A stretch of DNA of 64,000 nt from Atriophallophorus winterbourni (GCA_013407085.1 JACCGJ010011267.1:1-64000), one strand, 5' to 3'. Numbered from the stretch's first letter, positions 11,251-23,114 are shown. Notes: a model not told the origin generated them from the letters alone. Translations and numbers: made by a program.

Positions 11251-13090
11251 AAATCCGAATTCGCTCGTATTATCAAATACCGCTACGAGAGTGGTATATC
11301 AAGAAAGCTGACTTCGGTGGGATACTCCAACAAGGTATAATATATCCAAGTACGTGTAAGTGTAAGAACAGTATATCATGATAATCAGGAGCTCAAAATA
11401 ATGCGACCGCACGGCACTTGCGACGATAGATAGCTTCGAAACTCGCCAAATATATGACGAATCAAGCGATATGTGACTGTCCCTATTGATTTTTTGAAAG
11501 ATTTTACATTTTTCTCAATACACCTCGTCATCCTATGATTATTGTTAAGCTTACTGTTTTTTCTACCATAAAACTTTCTGAGTTTTGAGTTCTGATTGGC
11601 AACGAATGAAAACTCAAAACTTATTAGAGTGGCTAGAGATAACGTCCAGCAGACTGCTATGCGATGTGCTAATGACTAATGGAATGAAAGTAGCCTCGGT
11701 ATCAAAAAGCTACAAATACTGTCAAATTTTATGGTACACATGATAGGATACAACGAGCTATTGGTCGAAACAAACTTCAAACAGCTACCATTAATTTAAT
11801 ATCTGGTAACCCGATTATCATTCAGCCCAGCAGATGTAAAAACTGGTCGAGCACTTCCCCTCTATCTACTGTAGGGTTTTACCGCATGCAGTTGAAAATA
11901 TCGAGCGTTTACCAATCAGTTAACACTAAGATCCTAAAGTTGACTAAGTTATAAGGACAATCCAGCTGAAAATGTTGTATATTAAAAGCCACGGAATGTC
12001 TGCATATTCGATTTCGTATCGCTTAGCGGGGTGTAATCAACAATCGAATGATGAGCTTTTCGGTTTTATGCTAGGAACAACACGACTCATTTCTTCTTCT
12101 CTATAAATGGCAAAGGGTTGCCCTTGTAAGCCGCATATCATTGTGTTCACCGACATAGTCAAACCATTGACTTGTTCGGCATTCAGAGGAAATATCAAAC
12201 GGCACCACTTATTTTAATCATTTAGAATGGACATCCAGTGGTGGTTGACATCCCCGGGGTGCGCTAGGGCAATCAGTGTGCGCGTGATCGGAATCATGTG
12301 TGCTGACCTGGAGGATCTCAGTGCAGGCAACCTGATCACCAAATGTGTGGTAGACTATTTAAATTGTTTCCAATTACAAAATTCACCTCAATGGTAATCT
12401 CGAAAGATCTAATCACCGGGAACAACTGTAGGTGTTGCACCTTGGCTCGATGCCTTGGAGCGGCCTTTAAATCAGCCGGGCTTAAAACTAATTTTTCCAC
12501 ACATTTGTTAGTTTTCTAACATCAAGTAACCGTTATGTTGTTAAATTTTTGAAACAAGTTTCTTTATAAACCAACGATATTCTGCGCCCCGGACGCTTCA
12601 AAGGCGATGCACTTTTTTATATTTTAGAAATTGGAGTTTTTATTGCGTCGGTTGGAGAAAGAAGCACGATTGGAAAACATCTTGCAGGCTGAAATTTCGT
12701 CAATCACAATCACAACGTTTGATGTCCAAAGTAGACGAATTTGAAGCTTTTTCGGATTTTAACATTTGAGTGGCAATCCAAAGCTTTCCATAAAACTATC
12801 AATTTGATCTTCTGTTCGCACATTGTATTCTGAATTATTATATGCCAAAAATTTGTTCAAACAAATGAAGCTATTTTATCCTTCTATTCTTTCCTCGTCG
12901 TATACTTCTGACTGAACGACCATTTTAAGTTGATAACAGAGACTGAAATAGAAATAATTTCAAGTGTAAGATTTCATTGAAGATCGACAGGTTAGCCACT
13001 CGCTAAAGTCTTGTAAATGAATATAGAGATGATTAATTGATCTTTAATTTGTCCTTGCATCGCTGTTAAGGTTATGCTTTTCGTAAAATA
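11251..13090. other. 5' flank of the secreted-protein gene (copy A)
   Basis: No complete gene seen. Near-identical sequence occurs in copy B. One exon-like stretch is listed separately at 12629-12749. Confidence 0.4.
12629..12749 (+). other. Candidate exon with coiled-coil-like peptide (copy A)
   Basis: A pyrimidine-rich tract ending TATATTTTAG precedes an open stretch reading LEFLLRRLEKEARLENILQ then AEISSITITTF, followed by a stop. Leucines spaced in heptads suggest a short coiled coil. Copy B keeps the frame. No upstream exon was found and no family recognised. Confidence 0.3.
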
Positions 13091-13104
13091 TCATTATTTT
13101 TCAG
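13091..13104 (+). promoter_or_regulatory. 3' splice site before the start codon
   Basis: TCATTATTTTTCAG ends seven bases before the ATG at 13112. It is a strong acceptor, either for a 5'-UTR intron or for spliced-leader trans-splicing, which flatworms use. Copy B has it at 27138-27151. Confidence 0.6.
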
Positions 13105-13111
13105 ATTCACA

Positions 13112-13615
13112 ATGAAGCTAATAGTGATCAATTTCATCCTGCTTGGGTTCGTATCTATTGTTGAATTATTTGTAATTCCGTCGCGAGGAGGACCACATTC
13201 TTTACAGTGGACAGGACACGGAAGGTACGGTCCGTCACAAACAAATATCTTGGCACATTATCCCGAAACCCCGAAACCGGTCGCTTATATTTTACAGCAA
13301 GTGATCGATAACTTGGGAGGGTACAAACCGCAACAAAAGCCACAGCATCATCTTTTTCCTGAAGCGGTAAAACCACATCCACTCCAACCTGCTCACTATC
13401 CTAAACCTCCGCCGGAAGAATCAGCTCCGCCAAATTACGAACAAGACTTTCAGACTGAACAGTCAGACGAAGAAGCAAACAGTCCCTACGAGGATCAAAA
13501 CAGCTATGCACCACCTGGGAATGAACAACAATTTTCACCAAACGCAAACGAGGAATCTTCACAAGCAGAGAACGAACATGAATCAAATGACGATACGGAG
13601 TCAAGCGAGGAATAG
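13112..13615 (+). CDS. Secreted proline-rich acidic protein (copy A)
   Basis: 167 residues in one coding exon. Residues ~3-20 form a hydrophobic signal peptide (LIVINFILLGFVSIVELF). The mature part has a proline/glutamine-rich middle (KPQQKPQ, KPPPEESAPPNYEQ) and a Ser/Glu/Asp-rich tail ending DDTESSEE, with no cysteines or membrane segment, so it is probably intrinsically disordered. No family recognised. The start is the first ATG after a good acceptor, and AATAAA follows at 13684. Its paralogue at 27159 lacks 16 residues (SDEEANSPYEDQNSYA), an in-frame 48-base difference. Residues 1-72 are nearly invariant between the two, while the rest differs mostly by replacements. Confidence 0.75.
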   Translation: MKLIVINFILLGFVSIVELFVIPSRGGPHSLQWTGHGRYGPSQTNILAHYPETPKPVAYILQQVIDNLGGYKPQQKPQHHLFPEAVKPHPLQPAHYPKPPPEESAPPNYEQDFQTEQSDEEANSPYEDQNSYAPPGNEQQFSPNANEESSQAENEHESNDDTESSEE

Positions 13616-13683
13616 ATGACAAATTACGATCGATAATTGATTCTGATTGCTGTTAAAAATTCTGGTTTGAGAAATATTGGTGT

Positions 13684-13689
13684 AATAAA
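13684..13689 (+). terminator. Polyadenylation signal AATAAA
   Basis: About 70 bases after the stop codon of the secreted-protein gene. The equivalent is at 27683-27688 in copy B. Confidence 0.6.
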
Positions 13690-14159
13690 CGTGGTCAACA
13701 AAAGCAATATACTTACTTATAAATACTAAACACAGATTATTCTTGGGGCATTATTCACTGGTTTATATGAGCTATACGAAAAGTAAGCAAACTTCGATGA
13801 ATTCTCTTGCGTATACTGACGAACTCATTTTGCGTTCGTTCATGTGAATTTTGGTTGAGCAATTTGTTTTTAGGAGTATGCCAAGTGATCATTGGTTGAA
13901 GTCATGTGTGCGGAACGATTTGAAACACAAATTCCTATACAAACGGTAACGTGCTCCCTCTTCCTTCTTTGTTATTCCGAACCCGTTTCGGTTACGCCAA
14001 CTGACTGGGGACAAATGGTAAAAGCTTTTTTCGTGAGGTCTGGAAATTCTTTTAGATGACACATTGAGATTCAGGATTCAAGAATTTAGAGTAACAAAAA
14101 GCACAATTTCCATATAATAGTAAATATTCGTTCATGCAGAAGGAATAAAATTAAGTATT
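13690..14159. other. 3' flank, unassigned
   Basis: No gene seen. It is duplicated at about 27690-28200. Confidence 0.4.
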
Positions 14160-15405
14160 TAATGTCAAGTTTAGTCCAGTTTAATACTTAAGGTGATTCA
14201 ATACGCAGGTGTCGATAAATCATTATGCACCAAATAAGTGTCCAAATTTCGAATGAAAGTTTCGACGCCGGGAGCGATGACAATCATTTCGCGGAGCGCA
14301 TTTCAAAGGAAACAGGCAGATACATAATGAAAATTCGCGACAGCTGATACGGGAACGGGAATTTTTAGTAACGCGGAGTGGCTGCGTGTACGTGGTGACT
14401 CGCATAATTCCGAAAGATTGTTTTAAAGGATGATGCATGTAATAATCTATTATTCATTCATAGATTATTCATAGATTATATGCAGGTAAAAAGCTATGCT
14501 TTACAAGACCCACAAAAATGTACATCGGGTCAAATGGTAAAAATATCAAAATATTGTTAGATTATTGTCAAACATAAAAAAACATACTTTTCCATGTGGA
14601 TATCTAGTGATTTTGTGAAAACTTCAACAGTTCCAGATTGTACCACATGAGTAGGTAAACTGTTCCACAGTTGCACATATATTATCAAGCAATACTCTAT
14701 CCTTTTCACCACGGATTCCAAGCTTCTAATGGTTTGAATTAAGTAGGCTTTCATGATGGTGAGCAACCTTCAAGGCGTTTATGTTCTGAAAATCCGTCGC
14801 AGCATACCTAGAAACTTGGAAGCACGCATTTATATGATCTCACAATGCACGCTGTTCTTCTGGCTGCCTAATACCCAGACACTATGATCCATTTCCGACT
14901 CGGTCCACCTCATAATCGTCTGCCCAAAGTGATATTGGTAATTGAATGGCTTACCAATTTGCATCACCTCGCATTTTTGGAAATTGAATGGCAGCTTATT
15001 CCAAACTGACCACTAATGGTGAGCATCGAAAGCACTTTGCATCTGTGCATAGTCCGCAGTTGATTTTATCCGCGTCCAAATTTTTATATTGTCAGCAAAG
15101 AGAATCAACTTACATGAGAGCGTCTCCGGTAGGTCCTTGATGTAAAACAAGAAAAGTACTGGTTCGAAGATGGAACCTTGCGATACGCCACTAGATTCAT
15201 CAATATCCCGTGATTGTTGATTCGAACGAACGCCTTGCGACCACTGAGGTAACTTTCAAGCCATACGAGTAGCTTTCCGCTGATATCCATATGCTCCAGC
15301 TTTTGTAGAAGTAGAAATTGACAAATTACTTCAAAGGCTTTAAACATATCCAGAGAGCAAGCGTGAATGCTAGCTCCTACTTCAACCGCTTGGGTCCAGT
15401 CGTTT
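14160..15405 (-). mobile_element. CR1 3' half relic (copy A)
   Basis: The minus strand gives decayed CR1 RT pieces: LNDWTQAVEVGASIHACSLD, SGKLLVWLESYLSGRK, and the C-terminal SCREFSLCICLF region near 14223-14438. Homology to copy B ends near 15405/30162, which is the right edge of the segmental duplication. The site 14955/14956 is empty here but filled by a CR1 insertion in copy B. Confidence 0.75.
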
Positions 15406-16070
15406 AACACCGTCGTTTTTTGTCGTTTTGTTTGAAACAGGTTGAGGTATTTTCGCTGGCGACTTTTTGTCACTCTCGGATGATTTGGCAATGGAACACT
15501 GAAATTTGACAGCATCAAAGACCCTGGGATTGCACAATCTAACGTTATCACGTAATCTCTTTCTGTATTGCTTTAGTTCGGATCGGACAGCATCTGCAAT
15601 ACTACTTAACAAAAATGTAATCTTAAGTGGATTTGAGCATTTTCCTTGATAGTTCGGCGAGCAAGGTATTCAGTATGTGTCGACGACTATAGAATTTGTG
15701 AAGCCGATAGTCTCGGCAATTAATGACCACTGTTTACGATCGTGATTGTTTTTCATAAACCGTTGTGGCTCCTGTATTTTCAGTAACGTCGAGCAGAATA
15801 ATACTCATTGATACTGCTTGATCCCGACCATTCGGTGTTCTTTGTCTTTTCTACCAAGGTACGTCAGCATATATACGGTGGTGTGAGTCACTTTGTGCTC
15901 GGAGTAAATACGAATTGAGTAAGACATTTTCCATATCCCTTTCGTTGGCAAAAGCGATCCTAAGCAAACGTGGTTTGTCTTCAATCGATTGGAATATGTT
16001 TGGGACCGATCGTGTAAAGAAATTTGAGTGCAATCGGTTAGAGTAGTTATTGGGTAAGGTTTCACTTCTG
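15406..16070 (-). mobile_element. CR1 ORF1 relic
   Basis: The minus strand shows a lysine/serine-rich linker and an ORF1 C-terminal block (DRSQTYSNRL, ENVLLNSYLL, DVPW) like that at 5.8 kb. It abuts the RT relic without the intervening domains, so the element is internally deleted or two relics are juxtaposed. Confidence 0.65.
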
Positions 16071-16176
16071 ATACAGAAGCTTCGTCAGACCAAGGGTGAT
16101 AGCCAGGACAGGGAACATGATTAAGTAGTAGTCAACCCACCGCCACTTATTTGACCTTACCGCTAAACAGCCTATA

Positions 16177-17307
16177 CACTGAAATCTCAGTACTATGCCA
16201 CCCGTTGGGACCGAGCAAAAGTGGCATAGTAGCGAGAGTGGCATAGTAACGAGGTTTTGTAAAAACGGCTTCATTTTCTCAAGTCCATCATTTATTTGCT
16301 CAATCGATCAGTCCAAAGCTCTCAGAAATCGTCGGCTGACGCAACTTCTTTCGTCGGATCTCGTTCATCTCGTTGTCTAGCCGATCACACGCTTGCATCA
16401 GTCTCGTCCAGGTTGAAGACATCACCTGAAGAGAACTGCCTGAGTAAGGGCCGGAGAACCTGCTGCTGCCAATCAATAAGGGATTGGGACTCCACCGCTC
16501 CAGCTTCGCCCTGCACTGTCTTGAACGTGACGCCATTGCGATTCTTGAAGCTGTCTAACCAACCGTCGCTCGCCATAAAGTCTGGGATGTGCATCAGCTC
16601 GGCCAGTTTTATCGCCTTCTCTTGATCAGATCGCCGCTGACAGGCAGATTCAGTCCTCTTGCTTGCTTCAGCCACATCAGCACTCCCTCCTCAAACTTCG
16701 GGTCGTGAGGCTGCGTCAGCTTCATGCGCTTCGATGGAACTCCAGCTTTGATTGCAGCTTCAATTGCATCCTTCTTGCTGAGAATGCCCTTCACGGTGGT
16801 TCTCTTAACTTCGACGCTCCATTTCTTGCTAATCTCCCTCGCCAACTTGGACTGATTCGTCTCCTTCTTCGCAGCATCGATGATCTCGAACTTCTCCTTC
16901 AGCGTAAAGTCGGTTCGCTTGCGTTTCTGAGCTGACATTATGGGCTGAATAGTTTGAAAAATAACGATGTCACTGTTGTGAGTGTCTGTTTGTGCGCGCG
17001 CTTTCGTGGGTCTATCTATCGATACTTAAAGCAAGAGTAGGAAAGAGGCTTGTCGTTGTGCGTGATTGGCTTGTTGTAGCTGGCGTCAGGGAGAAACATC
17101 GCGTGTTTGACCTTGAAACCGGCTGACTATATGCGTAAAATGCGCAAAAATGCACTTTTAAATAGTCACAGAATAGTGGCATAGTAACGAGAGTAGGGAG
17201 TGGCATAGTAAATTTATTTTGTATTGAATTTTGTTGGGACCGAGCAAAAGTGGCATAGTAGCGAGAGTGGCATAGTAACGAGGTGGCATAGTACCGAGAT
17301 TAGAGTG
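16177..17307 (-). mobile_element. Tigger/pogo-type element, copy 2
   Basis: Complete ends: CACTGAAATCTCAGTACTAT on the left, matching inverted TGGCATAGTACCGAGATTAG on the right, with TA on both flanks as expected of this superfamily. GTGGCATAGTA motifs repeat inside both ends. The minus-strand frame is broken by a single-base deletion near 16620 (TTCTCTTG against TTCTCCTTG in copy 1). Confidence 0.88.
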
Positions 17308-17323
17308 TATATATATATATATA

Positions 17324-18460
17324 CACTCAAATCTCAGTACTATGCCACCCGTTGGGACTGAGCAAGAGTGGCATAGTAGCGAGAGTGGCATAGTAACGAG
17401 GTTTTGTAAAAACGGCTTCATTTTCTCAAGTCCATCATCTATTTGCTCAATTGATCAGTCCAAAGCTCTCAGAAATCTTTGGCTGACGCATCTTTTTTCG
17501 TCGGATCTCGTTCATCTCGTTGTCTAGCCGATAACACGCTTGCATCAGTCTCGTCCAGGTTGAAGACTTCATCCGCAGAGAACTGCCTGAGTAAGGGTCG
17601 GAGAACCTGCTGCTGCCGATCAATAAGGGATTGGGAATCCACCGCTCTAGCTTCGCCTTGCACTGTCTTGAACGTGACGCCATTGCGATTCTTGAAGCTG
17701 TCTAACCAACCGTCGCTCGCCATAAAGTCTGGGATGTGCATCAGCTCGGCCAGTTTTATCGCCTTCTTCATAATCAGATCGCCGCTGACAGGCAGATTCA
17801 GTCCTCTTGCTTGCTTCAGCCACATCGGCACTCCCTCCTCAAACTTTAGGTCGTGAGGCTGCGTCAGCTTCAAGCGCTTCGATGGAACTCCAGCTTTGAT
17901 TGCAGCTTCAATTGCATCCTTCTTGCTGAGAATGCACTTCACGGTGGTTCTCTTAACTTCGACGCCCCATTTCTTGCTAATCTCCCTCGCCAACTTGGAC
18001 TGATTCGGCTCCTTCTTCGCAGCATCGATGATCTCGAACTTCTCCTTCAGCGTAAAGTCGGTTCGCTTGCGTTTTTGAGCTGACATTATGGGCTGAATAG
18101 TTTGAAAAATAACGATGTCACTGTTGTGAGTGTCTGTTTGTACGCGCGCTTTCGTGGGTCTATCTATTGATACTTAAGGCAAGAGTAGGAAAGAGGCTTG
18201 TCGTTGTGCGTGAGGTGATTGGCTTGTTGTAGCTGGCGTCAGGGAGAAAGATCGCGTGTTTGACCTCGAAACCGGCTGACTATATGCGTAAAATGCGCAA
18301 AAATGCACTTTTAAATAGTCACAGAATAGTGGCATAGTAACGAGAGTAGGGAGTGGCATAGTAAATTTATTTTGTATTGAATTTTGTTGGGACCGAGCAA
18401 AAGTGGCATAGTAGCGAGAGTGGCATAGTAACGAGATGGCATAGTACCGAGATTTGAGTG
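17324..18460 (-). mobile_element. Tigger/pogo-type element, copy 3 (intact frame)
   Basis: 1137 bp with ~24-bp inverted ends differing at one position (CACTCAAATCTC[A/G]GTACTATGCC) and TA target duplications. It sits 16 bp of TA repeat from copy 2. It carries the only uninterrupted frame of the three copies. Confidence 0.9.
17469..18086 (-). CDS. Truncated Tigger-type transposase, DNA-binding part only
   Basis: 205 residues. Residues ~1-60 are a CENP-B/psq helix-turn-helix (KRKRTDFTLKEKFEIID; SKLAREISKKWGVEV). About 70-140 is the second CENP-B-type HTH (VPMWLKQARGLNLPVSGDLI; FMASDGWLDSFKNRNGVTF). At ~175 comes VFNLDETDA, the segment with the first catalytic Asp (YNADETG in the family). The protein then ends in a charged tail ASAKDF, so the remaining catalytic residues are absent. 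It could bind the GTGGCATAGT sites but not transpose. All three copies share this deletion, so a full-length relative must have moved them. Confidence 0.82.
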   Translation of the reverse strand: MSAQKRKRTDFTLKEKFEIIDAAKKEPNQSKLAREISKKWGVEVKRTTVKCILSKKDAIEAAIKAGVPSKRLKLTQPHDLKFEEGVPMWLKQARGLNLPVSGDLIMKKAIKLAELMHIPDFMASDGWLDSFKNRNGVTFKTVQGEARAVDSQSLIDRQQQVLRPLLRQFSADEVFNLDETDASVLSARQRDERDPTKKDASAKDF

Positions 18461-18669
18461 TAGTACGCCTACAGTGTTTTACGTCTTGTGGGAATGACCT
18501 GGATCAGTTGTCGATTTTCCTGCTATAGTGTATCCACGTCAATCTGATACAAGTGAACACGGTCAAGGTCAGTTGACACAGCGGCCCACATGCGTAAAAG
18601 TGCAAAACTTACGGGGCTAAGGTTAAGTTATTTTTGAAGAAAAACAAAAATTTAATTAACTAGTAGGTA
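18461..18669 (-). mobile_element. CR1 5' segment in inverted orientation
   Basis: TTTTTGAAGAAAAACAAAAA through CTAGTAGGTA is the reverse complement of the CR1 5' segment at about 19860-19890. Together with 19517-19560 it forms the left arm of an inverted repeat. The first ~130 bases are unassigned. Confidence 0.6.
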
Positions 18670-19516
18670 CAGTGGAACCCACCTACAAAGAACTCGTTTA
18701 CAACATATTCTTGGGTTGAACGAACACACCATGATTTCCCAAATAAATTCCTTCTTTGTAAGCCTATTTAAAACATTCGTACAACGAATCTGTTCCTTAC
18801 GAATATCGCCTTTTACGAACACTGTACACGTTCCCGACAGCTATGTTTGTTCAATAAAGTTTATACATACAACGAACTCGCTTTGTCTTGCCTTTAACAC
18901 AACGTTTTTTCAAGAGTGGCCTGCAGTGCGCTAAGAATAGAACTGACACTCACAGCTTGGCGAGACACAGGCAGCCTAGCCTACAATGTGCTAACTGACT
19001 CGCACGCACGCACAAGAAAATCACGTGAATTATCTGTGACTGGTAGTTCCGTCTGTGAAAGATGCCAGGAGTGCTCTTGATCTCTGCAGGAGATTTTTAT
19101 GATAGAAAGAATAGACTTCGAAGGAGAACTTGAATTTGTGGAGAGAGAGATCGAGGAGGTGTCGAAGTCAAAACTTAAACAAAAGAGCATCGCCAGCTAC
19201 TTCATGAAAGCGTGAGATTGGACTGTCAGTGTGTGTGCAAGAAGTTTTTACTACTTCGTTTTAGAATAAATTTACTATTATTAACATGAACTTGGATTTA
19301 ATTTTGTGATCTGTGTGCTATGGCATCATCTAATCTTCAAATGGATTACACGCATGCAAAAACACACGAAGGTAAGACATTCTTCACTTGTTTACACGTG
19401 TACAGAAAAACGGCGGCAAAATCACGTCTGACAATGCGCTTTACTTACAACGAATTCCGCTTTTAACGAACATTTTACTCTCCCCCCCAGAGATTCGTTG
19501 TACCCGGGTACCACTG
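18670..19516 (+). mobile_element. Non-autonomous pogo/Tigger derivative
   Basis: 847 bp with imperfect inverted ends, CAGTGGAACCCACCTACAA and CAGTGGTACCCGGGTACAA, and TA duplications. Near 19095-19215 the plus strand keeps a short C-terminus, FEGELEFVEREIEEV then KQKSIASYFMKA and stop, typical of the end of jerky/Tigger transposases. The rest of the enzyme is deleted. It inserted into the inverted CR1 arm. Confidence 0.75.
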
Positions 19517-19559
19517 TATAAGGTGAATAAAAATTATTTAGTTTCGCATCAGTGCCGAG

Positions 19560-19825
19560 CGCCAGATGGTGGACATTTCTGCCCCATCTACCTTATTGAC
19601 CTGCCTTGGCAATTTCGACCGCCTCCGCATGAATATGAATCACTTATTCGTGATTCCACCTTGGAGGATCACGTTTTACATACGGGCCACAACGTTGATC
19701 TATACGATGTGAAAATATTGAGACGTGTTATTAAACCGTATAGTGAACGTCTACATGCGGAGGCGGTCGAAATTGCCAAGGAAGGTCGATTGGCGGTCAA
19801 TAAGGTGAATGGGGCGGAAATCTGA
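19560..19825 (+). mobile_element. Penelope-like element, GIY-YIG C-terminal relic
   Basis: The translation DHVLHTGHNVDLYDVKILRR then YSERLHAEAVEI and NKVNGAEI matches the conserved end of Penelope-like proteins (pattern EH..ETGHn.df...kiL......R...EA.eI....Nr..G). Only this segment survives, between the two CR1 arms. Confidence 0.65.
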
Positions 19826-19828
19826 TGC

Positions 19829-22800
19829 GAAGGCAATTAGTTGTTATTCACTTTATACCTACTAGTTAATTCGATTTTTGTTTTTCTTCAACGAAAAATA
19901 CGTCCACACAGTAACGTGAAGTATCAACCAGGAGACTTTATTAATAATGCTGAAATTCCTGGTGTCTGTTATGTGTGTAGCTTCTGTAGAACAAAGCCGT
20001 TAAACGGCGCCGAGACCAATGTATCACAATAAGGAAACCTAGAAGATCGAATCAAATACTTACAGAACTGTTATCAAAAATTCGAGGAAATATTGAAGTC
20101 GAAAGTAATTGCTCACAATAATTCACTAAAAAATGAAACCCACCTAAACACAACGCTACACCCCGTACCTCCACAGGATGCTCCGTTACTTAAAAAGAAT
20201 TTGCGGTAGGCTGAACAGTTTAGTGATGCGAACGCTAGCTGCGACTCAGATGTTAGTCAGCTTAAAAAGTCGAAAGGGTGTTTACTGACTGTCAATCAGC
20301 AGGATTCTTCTACCTCCAAATATAATATTGATATAAAAACAAATTTGAAGAATCGCAGTGTAATCTGCCCCAATGTGCCGGAGACATCCGGGACACTTTT
20401 CTCAAGTAGAACAACTCACGACATTGAACAATGGTACCAGCTGTGTTCAATGATGGATATGTGCTCGATACTGCTGACGCAATAACCCGCCTAAGTCGGC
20501 ACCTCAATTCTCCTCATCTTGACGAACCGCGTTTACTGGAAGACGTTATTCTAAACTCTTACTTGCTCCGTACATGTTCATAGACTAAATGTCGCATACA
20601 TGCTGGTATTCTGTGTTGGGAGAGAAAAGGTAAATTAAACAATGGGAAAAATCTGACTAACGCAGTGTTGTTCTTCTTTGTGTTCCCGAACACACTAACC
20701 CTGCTTCGGGAAGTGAAATACAGCATCACAATTAGGAACAGTGGCTCTACGTTGCCAGCAGCATCGGAGTTCACGAGTCAGTCGTGGTGGACACTTTTAG
20801 AATTCCTCGGTCACCATACTATAAAGATGACGGGCCACAACCTCTGAAAAAAACCTTTTTAACGAAAGGTATGATGGAATCAATTAGGGCCAACTCGTAA
20901 GCAAATCAAAGGAATCTCCCGAAGGATGACAGAATGAGTGACCACAAACATTTTACGCCAAAATCCCCTAATGAACCACGGCTTCTACAGTCAGACGAGA
21001 CTCGGATTAGAAACAATGTGGCTTTTGATGAACATAATATAAATTTCAGTAATCCGGGCTCGCATTGCACAACCCTGACAGATTACATCATCAACATGAT
21101 ACATTTCAATTCTAGATATGTCCGAAACATGATAGCAAGAACCCCACTTCAGAATTCGCAGTCGGACTAGAAACTGGTTGACAAAGCGAAATTTGGCATG
21201 CGCTATTCACAGGGTCGCCAGAACCGATTTTACCTGAGCAAATTTTCGGGAATTGCGGAATCAAGTCACAAATCTCATCCGGGAGGAAACAAATCACCGG
21301 CTTCAGCTGGCAGTAAGAATGCAGCGAAATCTCAAACTGCTTTATCGAACTGTTAACAACACTACGAAGCTGAAACCCGGTGTTTTCCCGATCATGACAG
21401 ATAACGGACTAACTGATTCTGTACCGGTAACCGCTAACGCTCTCACCAGTTTTTATTCACGAGTTTTTACCACCAAGGATGCATTACAATCATCGGAATT
21501 GTCAGCATCAATTGTGCCGGAGACTGTATGCGATATATGCATCAATTCTGAAATAGTGCAGCACCACCTACGCAGGTTGAACATCAACAAGTCCCCGGGA
21601 ACTGACGGAATCACACCTACAATCCTAAAGTTATGCAGCAATCAATTGTGCCAACCACTTTGTGATTTATTTAATCACTCTTTGACGGAGGGTGTTGTAC
21701 AGACTGACTGGAAGTGAGGAATCATACAAAGGTGGAACTCGTTCTGACCAGGCAAATTACCGCCATGTTACACTCCTTGCAGTGATCTCAAAAGTTATTG
21801 AGCGAATTTTGCGAAAGAATTGTGAGTCATTTCGAATCCCAAAACTTGTTGTCCAGAGAGCAAAATATATTTCGGAAGTTTCGTTCTTGCTTGACTAGCC
21901 TACTGGAGAAAATGGAAGACTGGACGCAGGCACTAGTTGATGATGGTTGCGTGCATGCGTGATACTTGGACATAGCAAAGGCGCTTGATCGCGTGGACCA
22001 TTATACATCCCTGAGCAAGCTGCACGAGGTTGGTATTAATGGGTGCCTTCTTACCTGACTGAGAAGTTACCTTCTTGATCGCAAAGCAAATGCACGTATC
22101 GATGGTGTGATGTCTGGGGAAGTCGAAGCCACTAGCGATGTCACACAAGTTTCGGTACTTGGTCAGGTTCTCTTTTTGGTCTACATTAACGGCGTTCCGA
22201 AACATGTTACAGCCAAAATGGTTCTCTTTGCGGATGATTGTAAACTTTGGATACGAATCACGTCAAGGGTGGACTGTTTGCACTTACAAAGCTGTTTGAA
22301 TATATTGAACAGCTGGTCAGAGCGAAACAAACTTCCATTCAACTTCCGAAAGTGTAAAATTTTGCAAATAGGTAAAGATTTCCCATTATCATTCAACCTT
22401 GGATCGAAACAACTGGAATGGACAAAAAAAGAAAAAAGACCTCGACGTATGGATTAGTAGAAGACTTAAAAATAGGATGCAAAGCGAAGCAGTGTACAAC
22501 CGAGCTAGCCACATGCTAGATTTGCTTCGGCGTATTTTCGGACATTTTTTCCAGTGAAAAATTCCCCATGCCCATAAATGCGTATATTAACCCAGTGATG
22601 AATTACTGAGTGCAAGCTTAGGCACCATGGCTACAAAAGGACATCAAGCTGCTCGAGAAGATTTATCACAGAGCAACTAAAATGGTTGGCTGTCTCCGCA
22701 ACCTATCACATAAGGATCGACTGGTTCATCTTAATTTGGGTACACTGCATCGCAGACGGGTTCAATTTGATCTAATCCTAACTTATAAAATATTGAAATC

Positions 22801-23096
22801 ACGTACTCACCCACTGGCATTTGATATTCCACATTATCACCGGAACTGCCGTCTGTTCATCTATTCGGTGCGCGTTTGTTTCTTGTGGAATTCCCTACCG
22901 TCAGATGTTGTACAATTATCTAGTGAAAGGATTTTCAGGAACAAACTGGATATATTTATGCGTAGTAATTCCACACTACATCCCGTTTATCTAACATGAT
23001 TTTTATCCAAACGAATATTTATCCATCATACCGGGACGATACATGACATCTTTTTCTAACTACAAAACTGTCGAACTTCCTAGTGCCCAAATTTAT
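19829..23096 (+). mobile_element. CR1-type LINE, copy B (uninterrupted)
   Basis: Counterpart of 1510-8390 without the RTE insertion, with the empty site at 20164/20165. ORF1 finger GVCYVCSFC at ~19960, ORF1 C-terminal block to ~20850, and RT relic at 21253-22999. Confidence 0.88.
21253..22999 (+). pseudogene. CR1 reverse transcriptase relic (copy B)
   Basis: Same pieces as copy A: INKSPGTDGITPTILKLC, LFADDCKLW at about 22225, and the C-terminal NCRLFIYSVRVCFLWNSLP. A stop follows QTDWK at 21715, where copy A reads on. From about 21885 the two copies differ at only a handful of sites. Confidence 0.85.
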
Positions 23097-23114
23097 TATT
23101 ATTATATATATATA

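Noticed and set aside
13274..13295. GAAACCGGTCGC inside the secreted-protein gene considered as a hammerhead
   Set aside because: No CTGATGA box lies upstream at the right distance; chance match.
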